A program made the position numbers and the translations under genes. 6,289 bases of DNA, taken from contig CAJMSL010000113.1 of assembly GCA_905216045.1 (NCBI GenBank), positions 1 through 6,289 of the forward strand, given 5' to 3'. Position 1 is the first letter of the stretch, and the number at the start of each line of letters is the position of its first letter. Source of the stretch: an uncultured bacterium (lineage in GTDB: Bacteria; Actinomycetota; Coriobacteriia; Coriobacteriales; Coriobacteriaceae). Positions 1 to 6,286 of the stretch are shown here, piece after piece. The notes below the pieces were generated by a model. It saw only the letters and a program-made list of their open reading frames with translations, was not told the origin of the DNA and made no database searches.

Positions 1-260
1 GCAATCTTACTGCCGTAATGCAGAGCGCGCGTGACCAGCTCGTCATCGGAAAGCACCTTGTCCCAGTCGTGGATCAAGCCGGCGGCAGCGGCATCAAAGC
101 GGTCGACGCCGTAGACCTCGGCCAGATGAAGTGCGGTCTCGGCAACGCCCAGCGAATGCACATAGCGCTTGCGCTTATCCTTCATGCGAACATCGAGCAG
201 CTCTTGAATGCGCTTGAGCAGCGCGCGCTCATCGCCCTCAAACTGATCCTCTACCGACAA
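1..260 (-). CDS. yqeK: YqeK-family HD-domain hydrolase (symmetrical Ap4A hydrolase type), 3' end cut by window edge
   Basis: I translated this by hand because its TTG start hides it from a simple ORF search. It gives 86 residues and then leaves the window. Visible family signatures are RYVHSLGVAETA (residues 32-43, with the conserved His at 35) and GLIHDWDK (61-68), which holds the HD metal pair H64-D65, followed by LSDDEL. Members of this family hydrolyse diadenosine tetraphosphate symmetrically to two ADP and sit beside nadD in many Gram-positive genomes, as here. The TTG at 260-258 is preferred because a purine-rich GGGGG lies 6 nt upstream and the in-frame stop of nadD (275-273) blocks any earlier start. 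The alternative ATG at codon 26 would remove the first helix. The gene is in the same frame as nadD, 12 nt downstream, so it is probably co-transcribed and perhaps translationally coupled. The family call is secure; the exact start is moderately so. Confidence 0.88.
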   Translation of the reverse strand, partial: MSVEDQFEGDERALLKRIQELLDVRMKDKRKRYVHSLGVAETALHLAEVYGVDRFDAAAAGLIHDWDKVLSDDELVTRALHYGSKI

Positions 261-272
261 CGTAGACCCCCA

Positions 273-950
273 TCACTCAAAATCTTCTTGGCCCAAATCG
301 GCATATAGCCTGCGTTTGCGAATGTAGCCGAGCACGGACTCGCTCGTAAGATAGCGCACGCTCATACCGCGGGCAACTCGCTTACGAATGTTCGTCGAGC
401 TGATCGCCAGCGCCGGAATCTGAATATAGCGCACGTCGAACGGCAGCCCCGACTCTTTGATTCGGGCACGCGCCGTATCGATATCAAAGCCCGGTCGCGT
501 CGCCGCAATAAAGGTAGCAAGCTCAGCGATTCGTTCGGCATCATGCCAGGTCACAATATCGATAATCGCGTCGGCGCCCGTAATAAAGTAGAGCTTTACC
601 TGCGGCGGGTAAAAGTCGCGAAGGGCATGAAGCGTATCGGCCGTATAGGTTACGCCCGGGCGGTCGATCTCGAACCGGCTCGCCAAAAAGGCCGGGTTCG
701 CAGCGGTGGCGAGGACCGTCATGGCATAACGGTCCTCGGCAGGCGTCACCGGCTAGTCAAGCTTAAAGGCAGGAGAGCCCGCCGGCATAAAGAGCACAGC
801 GTCCAAGTCGAGCGACTCGCGCGCCTGCTCGGCGGTCACCAGGTGCCCGTAATGGATGGGATCAAAGGTGCCACCCATAATACCGAGCCTAAACTCCTGC
901 CCGTCCTCTAGAGGAAGCTCGGGCAAACCGATTCCACCGCGCAGCGACAT
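273..950 (-). pseudogene. nadD: Nicotinate-nucleotide adenylyltransferase gene interrupted by an in-frame TAG
   Basis: NadD transfers AMP from ATP to nicotinate mononucleotide, giving deamido-NAD, a cytoplasmic and usually essential step of NAD synthesis. Reading from ATG 950 gives 65 residues, then TAG at 755-753, then 159 more residues in the same frame before TGA at 275-273. The nucleotidyltransferase signature GGTFDPIHYGH (residues 26-36; HxGH at 33-36) is in the first part. The second part carries VTYTADT (about 100-106), FITGAD (about 122-127), a conserved W near 135 and ISSTNIR (183-189). No residue is inserted or lost; only codon 66 is a stop. The start at 950 has GGAGGG about 10 nt upstream, lies 3 nt after the obgE stop, and adds a 20-residue leader before the usual RLGIMGGTFDP beginning. 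It could be a true pseudogene, a sequencing error, or two separately translated chains restarting at GTG 749. The identity is certain; its functional state is not. Confidence 0.9.
753..755 (-). other. In-frame amber codon 66 of nadD
   Basis: The codons read CTT GAC TAG CCG GTG ACG, encoding L-D-stop-P-V-T. Both flanks match NadD in one frame, so this is a one-base substitution rather than a frameshift. AAG (Lys) or CAG (Gln) are the likely ancestral codons; a C-to-T transition from CAG would be the simplest change. From memory of the Bacillus NadD alignment, the position falls in a variable loop between the conserved Lys (K63 here) and the E-D/S-R segment. TAG ends two other genes in this window, which argues against general reassignment of the codon. 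Confidence 0.93.
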
Positions 951-953
951 GGC

Positions 954-2420
954 TTACTCGCCCTCCGGTGTCTCGGTATCGTCCGCGGCATCCGCCGCAT
1001 CAACAACCTCGACGCCCTCATCCGCAGCATCGGTCACGTCAATGGCCTCAACGGCAACGTCCTCGCCAGCATCCTCGAGCTCCTCGTACTCCGAGAAGTC
1101 CTCAGCGCCCTCAAAGTCAAAGGCGCGCTGGCAAATGCGAACCTCGTCGCCCGCACGGCAACCGGCCTTCTCGAGCGCATCGTCAACACCCATACGCGCA
1201 AACTTATGCTGCAGGTAGATGACAGCTTCCTCGTTTTCCCAGTCGGTCTGAATGACCATGCGCTCGATGGCACGGCCGACCACGCGGAAGGCACCGGGCT
1301 CTTCCTGGACAATGCGGAAACGCTTCTCACGCTGCAGGCGACGACGCTCCCACTCATCGTCGCGCAGAACAACCGGCTCATCAGAGACAGCCAACTCGGC
1401 GCGCAGCTTGGCCACCTGCTCGCCCACGGCAAGCATCAACGTAATGAGACCGGCGCCCGTCACTGCAGACACGGCAAAGAACATATGTCCATCGTCGAGC
1501 GCTGCGCGCTTAAGGTCGGCAATCTTGTCGGCCGTACCCGGCGCATCGCACTTGTTGGCGACGACGATCTGCGGACGCTCCGAAAGCTCGGCGCCATACT
1601 GCTCGAGCTCGCGGTTGATGATTCGATAATCCTCGACCGGATCGCGATCCTCAAAACCACCCGTCATGTCGACGACGTGCATGATCAGGGCCGTACGCTC
1701 AATGTGGCGCAGGAACTGATGACCCAGGCCCTTGCCCTCGCTCGCGCCCTCGATAAGACCGGGGACGTCGGCAACGACGTAAGAATATTCGCCGGCACGC
1801 ACCATGCCCAGATTGGGCACGAGCGTGGTAAACGGGTAGTCGGCGATCTTGGGGCGGGCGGCACTCATGCGCGCAATGAGCGATGACTTACCCACCGAGG
1901 GAAAGCCCACGAGCGCGGCATCGGCCATGAGCTTCATCTCGAGCTCGATCCAGTGCTCCTCGGCCGGCTCGCCTAGCTGGGCAAAGGCCGGAGCGCGGCG
2001 CACCGACGTCACAAAGTGCGTGTTGCCCAGACCGCCGGCACCGCCGGGCGCCACGACGACGCGCTCGCCGTCGTGCACAAGGTCGGCAATCTCGAACATC
2101 GGGGTCTGTGTCTCGGGGTCGAGCTCGCGCACCACGGTACCCATAGGGACCTTGAGAATCAGGTCCTCGCCGCTCTTACCGTTACGACGGGCACCCTGCC
2201 CGTGCGTGCCACGCTCGGCGCGGAAGTGATGCTTAAAGCGGTAATCGATCAGCGAAGACAGCTGAGCATCGGCCTGGATGACGACATTGCCGCCACGACC
2301 GCCGTCGCCGCCATCGGGGCCGCCCTTGGGGACAAATGCCTCGCGCCTAAACGACATGCATCCGGCTCCGCCGTCGCCGCCGCAAACGTTAATGCGGCTG
2401 ATATCGGTGAACTGTGACAA
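954..2420 (-). CDS. obgE: Obg-family GTPase (ribosome assembly, stress control)
   Basis: A 488-residue cytoplasmic GTPase that acts in late 50S subunit assembly and growth control. The glycine-rich Obg fold occupies about residues 1-160 (GGDGGAG at 14-20, FVPKGGPDGGDGG at 29-41). The G domain has G1 GFPSVGKSS (172-180), switch I DYPFTTL (194-200), G3 DVPG (218-221), G4 NKCD (289-292) and G5 SAVTG (318-322). An OCT domain follows at roughly 355-435. The last 50 or so residues are an acidic, Ala/Asp/Glu-rich low-complexity tail, which makes the protein longer than most Obg proteins. The start is TTG 2420-2418: an excellent AGGAGG lies 8 nt upstream and the Obg fold begins at once. It follows rpmA by 85 nt across a terminator-like hairpin and is followed by nadD after 3 nt. 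No motif is missing. The gene is often also called obg or cgtA. Confidence 0.98.
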   Translation of the reverse strand: MSQFTDISRINVCGGDGGAGCMSFRREAFVPKGGPDGGDGGRGGNVVIQADAQLSSLIDYRFKHHFRAERGTHGQGARRNGKSGEDLILKVPMGTVVRELDPETQTPMFEIADLVHDGERVVVAPGGAGGLGNTHFVTSVRRAPAFAQLGEPAEEHWIELEMKLMADAALVGFPSVGKSSLIARMSAARPKIADYPFTTLVPNLGMVRAGEYSYVVADVPGLIEGASEGKGLGHQFLRHIERTALIMHVVDMTGGFEDRDPVEDYRIINRELEQYGAELSERPQIVVANKCDAPGTADKIADLKRAALDDGHMFFAVSAVTGAGLITLMLAVGEQVAKLRAELAVSDEPVVLRDDEWERRRLQREKRFRIVQEEPGAFRVVGRAIERMVIQTDWENEEAVIYLQHKFARMGVDDALEKAGCRAGDEVRICQRAFDFEGAEDFSEYEELEDAGEDVAVEAIDVTDAADEGVEVVDAADAADDTETPEGE

Positions 2421-2428
2421 CAGAATCG

Positions 2429-2434
2429 CCTCCT
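2429..2434 (-). promoter_or_regulatory. Shine-Dalgarno AGGAGG deciding the TTG start of obgE
   Basis: AGGAGG sits 8 nt before the TTG at 2420 and only 2 nt after the T6 run of the upstream hairpin. It fixes the non-ATG start. The GGAGG core could also pair with TCTCC in the 3' arm of that hairpin (about 2446-2450), giving a possible alternative fold that would hide the ribosome site; this pairing is inferred. Confidence 0.8.
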
Positions 2435-2436
2435 AC

Positions 2437-2480
2437 AAAAAAGAGGGAGACCCTTGAATCCTAAAACTCAAGTGCCTCCC
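2437..2480 (-). terminator. Imperfect rho-independent terminator or attenuator between rpmA and obgE
   Basis: On the minus strand the 14-nt arm GGGAGGCACTTGAG (2480-2467) faces TTCAAGGGTCTCCC (2458-2445) across an 8-nt loop. There are 11 Watson-Crick pairs, two G-T wobbles and one internal A-G mismatch. The stem is followed by TC and then six T (2442-2437). It lies 25 nt after the rpmA stop. This fits a stop for the abundant rplU-rpmA message with partial read-through into obgE-nadD-yqeK, since the 16 nt left before the obgE start cannot hold a promoter. Confidence 0.8.
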
Positions 2481-2505
2481 ACATATGTGCTCTATGAAGG
2501 GTGAA

Positions 2506-2763
2506 TTACGCGTTCGCGAGCGGGCGTACGCTGACCCTGTGCTTGATACCCTTGTGGAACTCAACGGTACCGTCGACCAGCGCGAACAGCGTGTCGTCCT
2601 TACCACGGCCAACGTTCTCACCCGGGTGGATGTGCGTGCCGTGCTGACGGACGAGAATCGTGCCCGTGGTTACCGTCTGGCCGGCATAGCGCTTCGTGCC
2701 AAGGCGCTGACCGCGGGAGTCACGGCCATTACGGGAGGAACCGAGTCCTTTTTTGTGTGCCAT
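2506..2763 (-). CDS. rpmA: 50S ribosomal protein L27
   Basis: An 85-residue protein, the usual L27 length. The basic, glycine-rich N-terminus MAHKKGLGSSRNGRDSRG is the segment that reaches the peptidyl-transferase centre. It continues with the family pattern RLGTKRYAGQTV, ILVRQHGTHIHPG and GRGKDDTLFALVDG. Translation starts directly at MAHKK, so there is no N-terminal extension to be cleaved by the Prp protease as in Bacillota. No prp/ysxB gene lies between it and rplU, only 33 nt, which agrees. The ribosome site is modest (AGAGTAGG about 8 nt before ATG 2763). It ends in TAA. It is co-transcribed with rplU and followed by a terminator-like hairpin. Confidence 0.98.
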   Translation of the reverse strand: MAHKKGLGSSRNGRDSRGQRLGTKRYAGQTVTTGTILVRQHGTHIHPGENVGRGKDDTLFALVDGTVEFHKGIKHRVSVRPLANA

Positions 2764-2796
2764 TGTGTATACCTACTCTTTCGTTACGAGTGTAAT

Positions 2797-3171
2797 CTAC
2801 TCGGCGACGGGAGCCTCGGCAACAGCCTCAGCCTCTGCCTTGACAGCCTTCTTGGCGCGGGAGGTAGCCTGAACCTTCACGATCTTCAGCTTGGTGAGCT
2901 GCTGACGGTGACCCTTCAGACGACGATAGCGCTTACGCTTGTGGAACTTGAAGACCAGCTGCTTCTCGCCCTTGAACTGCTCAACGATCTGAGCGGTAAC
3001 CTTGGCCTTGGCCAGCTTGTCGGGATCGGTGACGATCTTCTTACCATCGTTGAGGAAGATAACCGGCAGGGTGACCTTGTCGCCCTCATTGCCCTCGATC
3101 TTCTCGACGGTGATGACATCGTCGGTGGCGACCTTGTACTGCTTGCCGCCCGTGTTAACGATTGCGTACAT
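2797..3171 (-). CDS. rplU: 50S ribosomal protein L21
   Basis: A 124-residue L21 that binds 23S rRNA in the large subunit. It opens with MYAIVNTGGKQYKV, the standard N-terminus, and contains the basic KFHKRKRYRRLKGHRQQ segment (about residues 76-92) typical of the family, then LTKLKIVKV. After about residue 103, where most L21 proteins end, it carries an extra tail of about 20 residues, first basic and then Ala/Glu-rich (SRAKKAVKAEAEAVAEAPVAE). ATG 3171 is chosen over an in-frame ATG at 3192 because GAAGGG lies about 9 nt before 3171, inside the stretch the longer form would translate, and the family begins at MYAIV. The stop is TAG. A sigma70-like promoter lies just upstream, and rpmA follows after 33 nt. 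Confidence 0.98.
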   Translation of the reverse strand: MYAIVNTGGKQYKVATDDVITVEKIEGNEGDKVTLPVIFLNDGKKIVTDPDKLAKAKVTAQIVEQFKGEKQLVFKFHKRKRYRRLKGHRQQLTKLKIVKVQATSRAKKAVKAEAEAVAEAPVAE

Positions 3172-3213
3172 GTTTACTTGCCCTTCATGCATCAGTTAGT
3201 GCAACAGCCGAAT

Positions 3214-3242
3214 ATAGTAGCAGGCGAAAATACCCCCGTCAA
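3214..3242 (-). promoter_or_regulatory. Sigma70-type promoter for rplU-rpmA
   Basis: On the minus strand the -35 box TTGACG (3242-3237; 5 of 6 consensus) is separated by exactly 17 nt from TACTAT (3219-3214; 4 of 6), preceded by an extended TGC. The TGA of the DUF2344 stop codon lies inside the -35 box. Transcription would begin near 3207, giving a leader of about 35 nt before ATG 3171. I see no strong leader fold such as an L21 leader RNA in it. The site is well placed to give the ribosomal genes higher expression than the radical SAM genes upstream. Confidence 0.72.
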
Positions 3243-4051
3243 CGAGTATGTGGAGCAAATCCACAAGTTCGCACAGGTATGGGGCTGACGAGTCGGCCCT
3301 CGTCGTCCTCGCATGCTTGATTCTGACGCTCGACATCGTAGGAGCAGATGGTCACGAGGTCTTGCATACCGGTGGAAACAATAGGTGCATCCACGCCCGG
3401 GGTCAAGCCCTGCAACAAAACATCAGCCGCAGAAAGCAAAATTTCCGGACGCATGGAGCCCTCGTTGTCGGCATGGGTGTCGAGCATGAGCACCAAATGG
3501 TCCGGGCGCTCCCCCGCCGTGAGCTCATAGCCCACGAGCGTGTGATCCAAATCCAAGCGCTTGCTCTTTTTGCCGCGCGCGTAGTCGATGCCGTGGCCCG
3601 CGCGCAGCGTGTCGATCGCACGACGCACCTCGTCGGCGCTTACGGGCGCCTCGGGATCCAAGTGCAGGTCGATGCGATACGACAGGCGCGTGAGCTGCGC
3701 CGTCAACGCCGGCGTGCGCACGTCGATGTACGCCGCCTCGATGGGCGCCAGATCGGCCGGAGACGCCGCAGCCAGGCGCCCAAACGCCTCGTCGAGCGCC
3801 ACGAACTCGGTCATAAACAGGTCATACCACTCGCAGGTCGACGACGTACCCACCGGCAGCGCCGAAGAGAAGCCCACGCGCATGTGCGGAGAGAAGCCCT
3901 GCGTGACGGCATAGGGAAGTCCCGCACGGCGCACGATGCGCTCAATGGTTTGGATTACTTCGAGATGGCCCAGGTACTTAAGGCGATCGCGCTTGCCATA
4001 GCGAACACGAAGCCTAAATAGCGAGGGGTTGTCGGTCAGGCGCTCACTCAT
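3239..4051 (-). CDS. DUF2344 (TIGR03936) radical SAM-linked protein
   Basis: A 270-residue protein of the DUF2344 family, found next to or fused with TIGR03960 radical SAM proteins. The family pattern is clear near the N-terminus: RVRYGKRDRLKYLGHLEVI (about residues 15-33), then RRAGLPYAVTQGFSPHMRVGF (about 41-61) and SALPVGTSS, followed by a moderately conserved body and a variable C-terminal tail (from about residue 235). No signal peptide or membrane segment is seen, so it is probably cytoplasmic. Its ATG at 4051-4049 overlaps the TGA of the upstream radical SAM gene (ATGA); only a weak ribosome site precedes it, so translational coupling is likely. Its reaction or role is not established; a helper or substrate-binding partner of the radical SAM enzyme is the natural inference. 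The family call is strong. Confidence 0.9.
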   Translation of the reverse strand: MSERLTDNPSLFRLRVRYGKRDRLKYLGHLEVIQTIERIVRRAGLPYAVTQGFSPHMRVGFSSALPVGTSSTCEWYDLFMTEFVALDEAFGRLAAASPADLAPIEAAYIDVRTPALTAQLTRLSYRIDLHLDPEAPVSADEVRRAIDTLRAGHGIDYARGKKSKRLDLDHTLVGYELTAGERPDHLVLMLDTHADNEGSMRPEILLSAADVLLQGLTPGVDAPIVSTGMQDLVTICSYDVERQNQACEDDEGRLVSPIPVRTCGFAPHTR

Positions 4052-5925
4052 GCGCGATCACCCATCAATACATTCTTGGCGTGGAGCGTGGGGCAGATCC
4101 CGCAGCCGGTGCACGACGTGCGGGTACAGTCGGGAGTCGTGACGCCCTCGAGCGAGCGACGGTACTCGCGCTCGAGGAAGCCGCGCGTGCAGCCGGGGCT
4201 CACGTGCTCCCACGGCAGGCGCCAGTCCAGTTCGTAGGGCAGGTGCACGAGCTCATTGAGGTCGATGCCGTTTTTGGCAGCAGCTTCCTTCCAGTTATCG
4301 AGCGAGAAATGCTCTACCCAGGCGTCAAAGCGAGAGCCCGAGCGCCAAGCATCGATGATGACGGGCGTCATGTCACGACCGGCGCGGGAAAGCGCGGCCT
4401 CGATGAGCGAGGTCTCGGCATCGTGGTAATGCACGCGGACGGCACGGTTGCGAACGCTCGTGATAAGCAGCTTCTGGCGACGCTTGACGTCGTCGTAGTC
4501 GAGCTGCGGGCACCACTGGAACGGCGTGGCAGCCTTGGGGATAAAGACCGAAACCGAGATCGACACCGAAATCGAACCGCGACGAGCCTTGGGCACCACG
4601 GAACGACCGAGCTCCAGCACGTGATCGGCCAGATTGGCGATGGCCACGATGTCCTCGTCGCGCTCGCCGGGAAGGCCCATCATAAAGTAGAGCTTCATGC
4701 GATTCCAGCCGGCCTCGAAGGCCGCCTTGGCCGCACGGTCCAGGTCCTCCTCGGTCACGTTCTTGTTAATGATGTCGCGCATGCGCTGGCTGCCGGCCTC
4801 GGGCGCGAACGTCAGTCCGCCCTTCTTTTCGCCGGCGACCGACTCGGCCATATCCACGCCAAACGAATCCAGGCGCTGCGACGGAATAGACACGCGAATA
4901 CCCGTATCCTCCAGGCGACGGTTGAGCCTGCCGAGCACGTCGCGAATGCAGGAGTGGTCGGTCGTGGAAAGCGAGGTCAGCGACACCTCGTCATAGCCGG
5001 TCTTTTCCAGACCCTGAATCACCGACGAGACGATCTGGTCGGCCGAGCGCTCACGCACCGGGCGATACGTCATGCCGGCCTGGCAAAAACGACAGCCGCG
5101 GGCGCAGCCGCGCAGGATCTCGATAGACAGGCGGTCGTGGACCAGCTGCGCATAGGGCACGCACGACTGCGACAGCGGATTCGTGGCGCCGAAATCCTCG
5201 ACGACGCGCTTGTAGACCACGGCCGGCGCATCCTTGCCCTCACGCGGCACGGTGTAGCCATGCGGCGAGCAGGGCTCGTCGTGGCGCACCTCGTACAGCG
5301 ACGGCACATAGGTACCGGCAACGGTCGCAAGCCGCTCGACAATCTGGGCGCGTGGGACGCCCTCGTCACGCAGGCGGCGATGCAGCTGGCAGGTTTCGAG
5401 CAGCGATTCCTCGCCCTCACCGATGAGGATGGCATCGAAGAAGGCCGCGTACGGCTCGGGGTTGTACACCGAGGGACCACCGGCGATGATAATGGGGTCG
5501 TCCTCGGTGCGGTCGGCCGCTAACAGCGGAATGCCAGCGAGGTCGAGAGCCTCGAGGAAGTTCGTCACCGCCATCTCGTGCGGCACATGCAGGCCGACGA
5601 TATCAAACGAAGCGACCGGCGCTGCACCCTCGAGCGAGAGCAGCGGAATACCCGCCTCGCGCATGGCGTCACCCATATCGGGCCACGGCACATAGCCACG
5701 CTCGCAAGAGATGCCCTCGGCCTGGTTAAGAATGTTGTAGAGGATGGCGATGCCCTGGTTGGGCAGACCAACCTCGTACACATCCGGGTAGATCAGGCAG
5801 CAACGGTAGTCGGCATCGGCCTTAGAAAGCGTGCCCCACTCGTGATCGATATAGCGGCTCGGCTTCTCGACCTTGGCGAGCAACGGCTCAATTAAATGAA
5901 AACAGTCTTGGTATGCAACGCGCAA
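4048..5925 (-). CDS. TIGR03960-type B12-binding-like/radical SAM protein
   Basis: A 625-residue cytoplasmic protein. The N-terminal third (about residues 40-200) looks like the B12-binding-like region of YgiQ/MiaB-type radical SAM proteins, with YPDVYEVGLPNQG (46-58), GLHVPHEM (111-118) and IIAGGPSVYNPEP (146-158). The radical SAM core starts at GCARGCRFCQAG with C274, C278 and C281 (CxxxCxxC), which hold the 4Fe-4S cluster that cleaves S-adenosylmethionine; LTFAPEAGSQRMR (371-383) and KLYFMMGLPGE (411-421) follow. Near the end C600, C605, C608 and C611 (Cx4CxxCxxC) could bind a second metal or Fe-S cluster. The start is TTG 5925, with AGGGG 7 nt upstream, 10 nt after the previous gene. The substrate is unknown; co-location with a DUF2344 partner and ribosomal genes hints at RNA or ribosome-related modification, but that is inference. 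Confidence 0.93.
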   Translation of the reverse strand: MRVAYQDCFHLIEPLLAKVEKPSRYIDHEWGTLSKADADYRCCLIYPDVYEVGLPNQGIAILYNILNQAEGISCERGYVPWPDMGDAMREAGIPLLSLEGAAPVASFDIVGLHVPHEMAVTNFLEALDLAGIPLLAADRTEDDPIIIAGGPSVYNPEPYAAFFDAILIGEGEESLLETCQLHRRLRDEGVPRAQIVERLATVAGTYVPSLYEVRHDEPCSPHGYTVPREGKDAPAVVYKRVVEDFGATNPLSQSCVPYAQLVHDRLSIEILRGCARGCRFCQAGMTYRPVRERSADQIVSSVIQGLEKTGYDEVSLTSLSTTDHSCIRDVLGRLNRRLEDTGIRVSIPSQRLDSFGVDMAESVAGEKKGGLTFAPEAGSQRMRDIINKNVTEEDLDRAAKAAFEAGWNRMKLYFMMGLPGERDEDIVAIANLADHVLELGRSVVPKARRGSISVSISVSVFIPKAATPFQWCPQLDYDDVKRRQKLLITSVRNRAVRVHYHDAETSLIEAALSRAGRDMTPVIIDAWRSGSRFDAWVEHFSLDNWKEAAAKNGIDLNELVHLPYELDWRLPWEHVSPGCTRGFLEREYRRSLEGVTTPDCTRTSCTGCGICPTLHAKNVLMGDRA

Positions 5926-5935
5926 CGGAAAACCC

Positions 5936-6286
5936 CTAAGCAGCGAGATCTGATGCGTCCTGATAGGACGCCATAGGACGGGTAGCGCCCGCGACCGTGG
6001 TCACCAGATCGCGAACGCGGGAGAACGTGGCAGTGACCACCTCGTTGGCGCGGCTGTAGTCGACATCGCGCTCGTAGAGCGAAACGAGCGCACGGCCCAT
6101 GCCATAGGTGCCCGCGGCAGCAGTGAGCGCCTTGACGGCAAACCCAATATGAGGCGTCTGCTTGACGAGCGCGCGGGTGACCGCGCGGATCACAAGACCG
6201 CCGGCAAGCACGCCCGCGACCTCGTAGCCGCGCTCAGGCTTAATGCCGCGTCCAAAGACGGCAGCGAGCTCAAAGAGCATGCCCAC
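5936..6286 (-). CDS. Small unidentified Ala/Gly-rich protein, start uncertain at window edge
   Basis: I do not recognise this gene with confidence. The frame is open to the window edge. Possible starts are GTG 6286 and ATG 6280, or the true start may lie outside; an AGGTGG just before ATG 6280 is too close (2 nt) to be a good ribosome site. The visible 114-116 residues contain two Ala/Gly-rich apolar stretches, about VAGVLAGGLVIRAVTRALV and IGFAVKALTAAAGTYGMGRA, that could be membrane-associated helices, followed by a polar C-terminus. The second stretch loosely recalls the C-terminal part of DUF697/EcsC-like proteins, but not enough to name it. It ends in TAG, whose last bases run into the AGGGG ribosome site of the next gene 10 nt downstream, so the two are probably in one transcript. 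Confidence 0.6.
   Translation of the reverse strand: MGMLFELAAVFGRGIKPERGYEVAGVLAGGLVIRAVTRALVKQTPHIGFAVKALTAAAGTYGMGRALVSLYERDVDYSRANEVVTATFSRVRDLVTTVAGATRPMASYQDASDLAA

Noticed and set aside
753..755. General reassignment of TAG to an amino acid in this genome
   Set aside because: rplU and the gene at the upper window edge both end in TAG at the expected place, so TAG works as a stop here.
753..950. A separate 65-residue small protein gene
   Set aside because: The sequence is the N-terminal part of NadD in frame with the rest, so it is better described as one interrupted gene.
1206..1886. 226-codon plus-strand frame opposite obgE
   Set aside because: It is the antisense shadow of the Obg GTPase domain, with no ribosome site or domain of its own.
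2481..2505. Possible separate promoter for obgE just after rpmA (TATGTG-like -10)
   Set aside because: No acceptable -35 box at 16-18 nt, and any transcript would pass through the terminator-like hairpin.
3172..3192. Longer L21 start at ATG 3192
   Set aside because: It would translate the ribosome site of ATG 3171 and add seven residues not found in the family.
2485..3288. 267-codon plus-strand frame opposite rpmA and rplU
   Set aside because: It is the antisense shadow of two ribosomal protein genes; the Leu-rich product mirrors their codons and has no family signature.
4545..4585. Short near-repeat of ACCGAAATC-like units inside the radical SAM gene
   Set aside because: It encodes an alternating Ser/Ile/Val beta strand (SISVSISVSV) expected in the family core, so it is explained by the protein.
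4081..5523. 480-codon open frame on the plus strand opposite the radical SAM gene
   Set aside because: It lies wholly antisense to a clearly conserved protein. High GC with GC-rich third codon positions leaves such frames open by chance; its Arg/Ala/Gly-rich product shows no recognisable domain.
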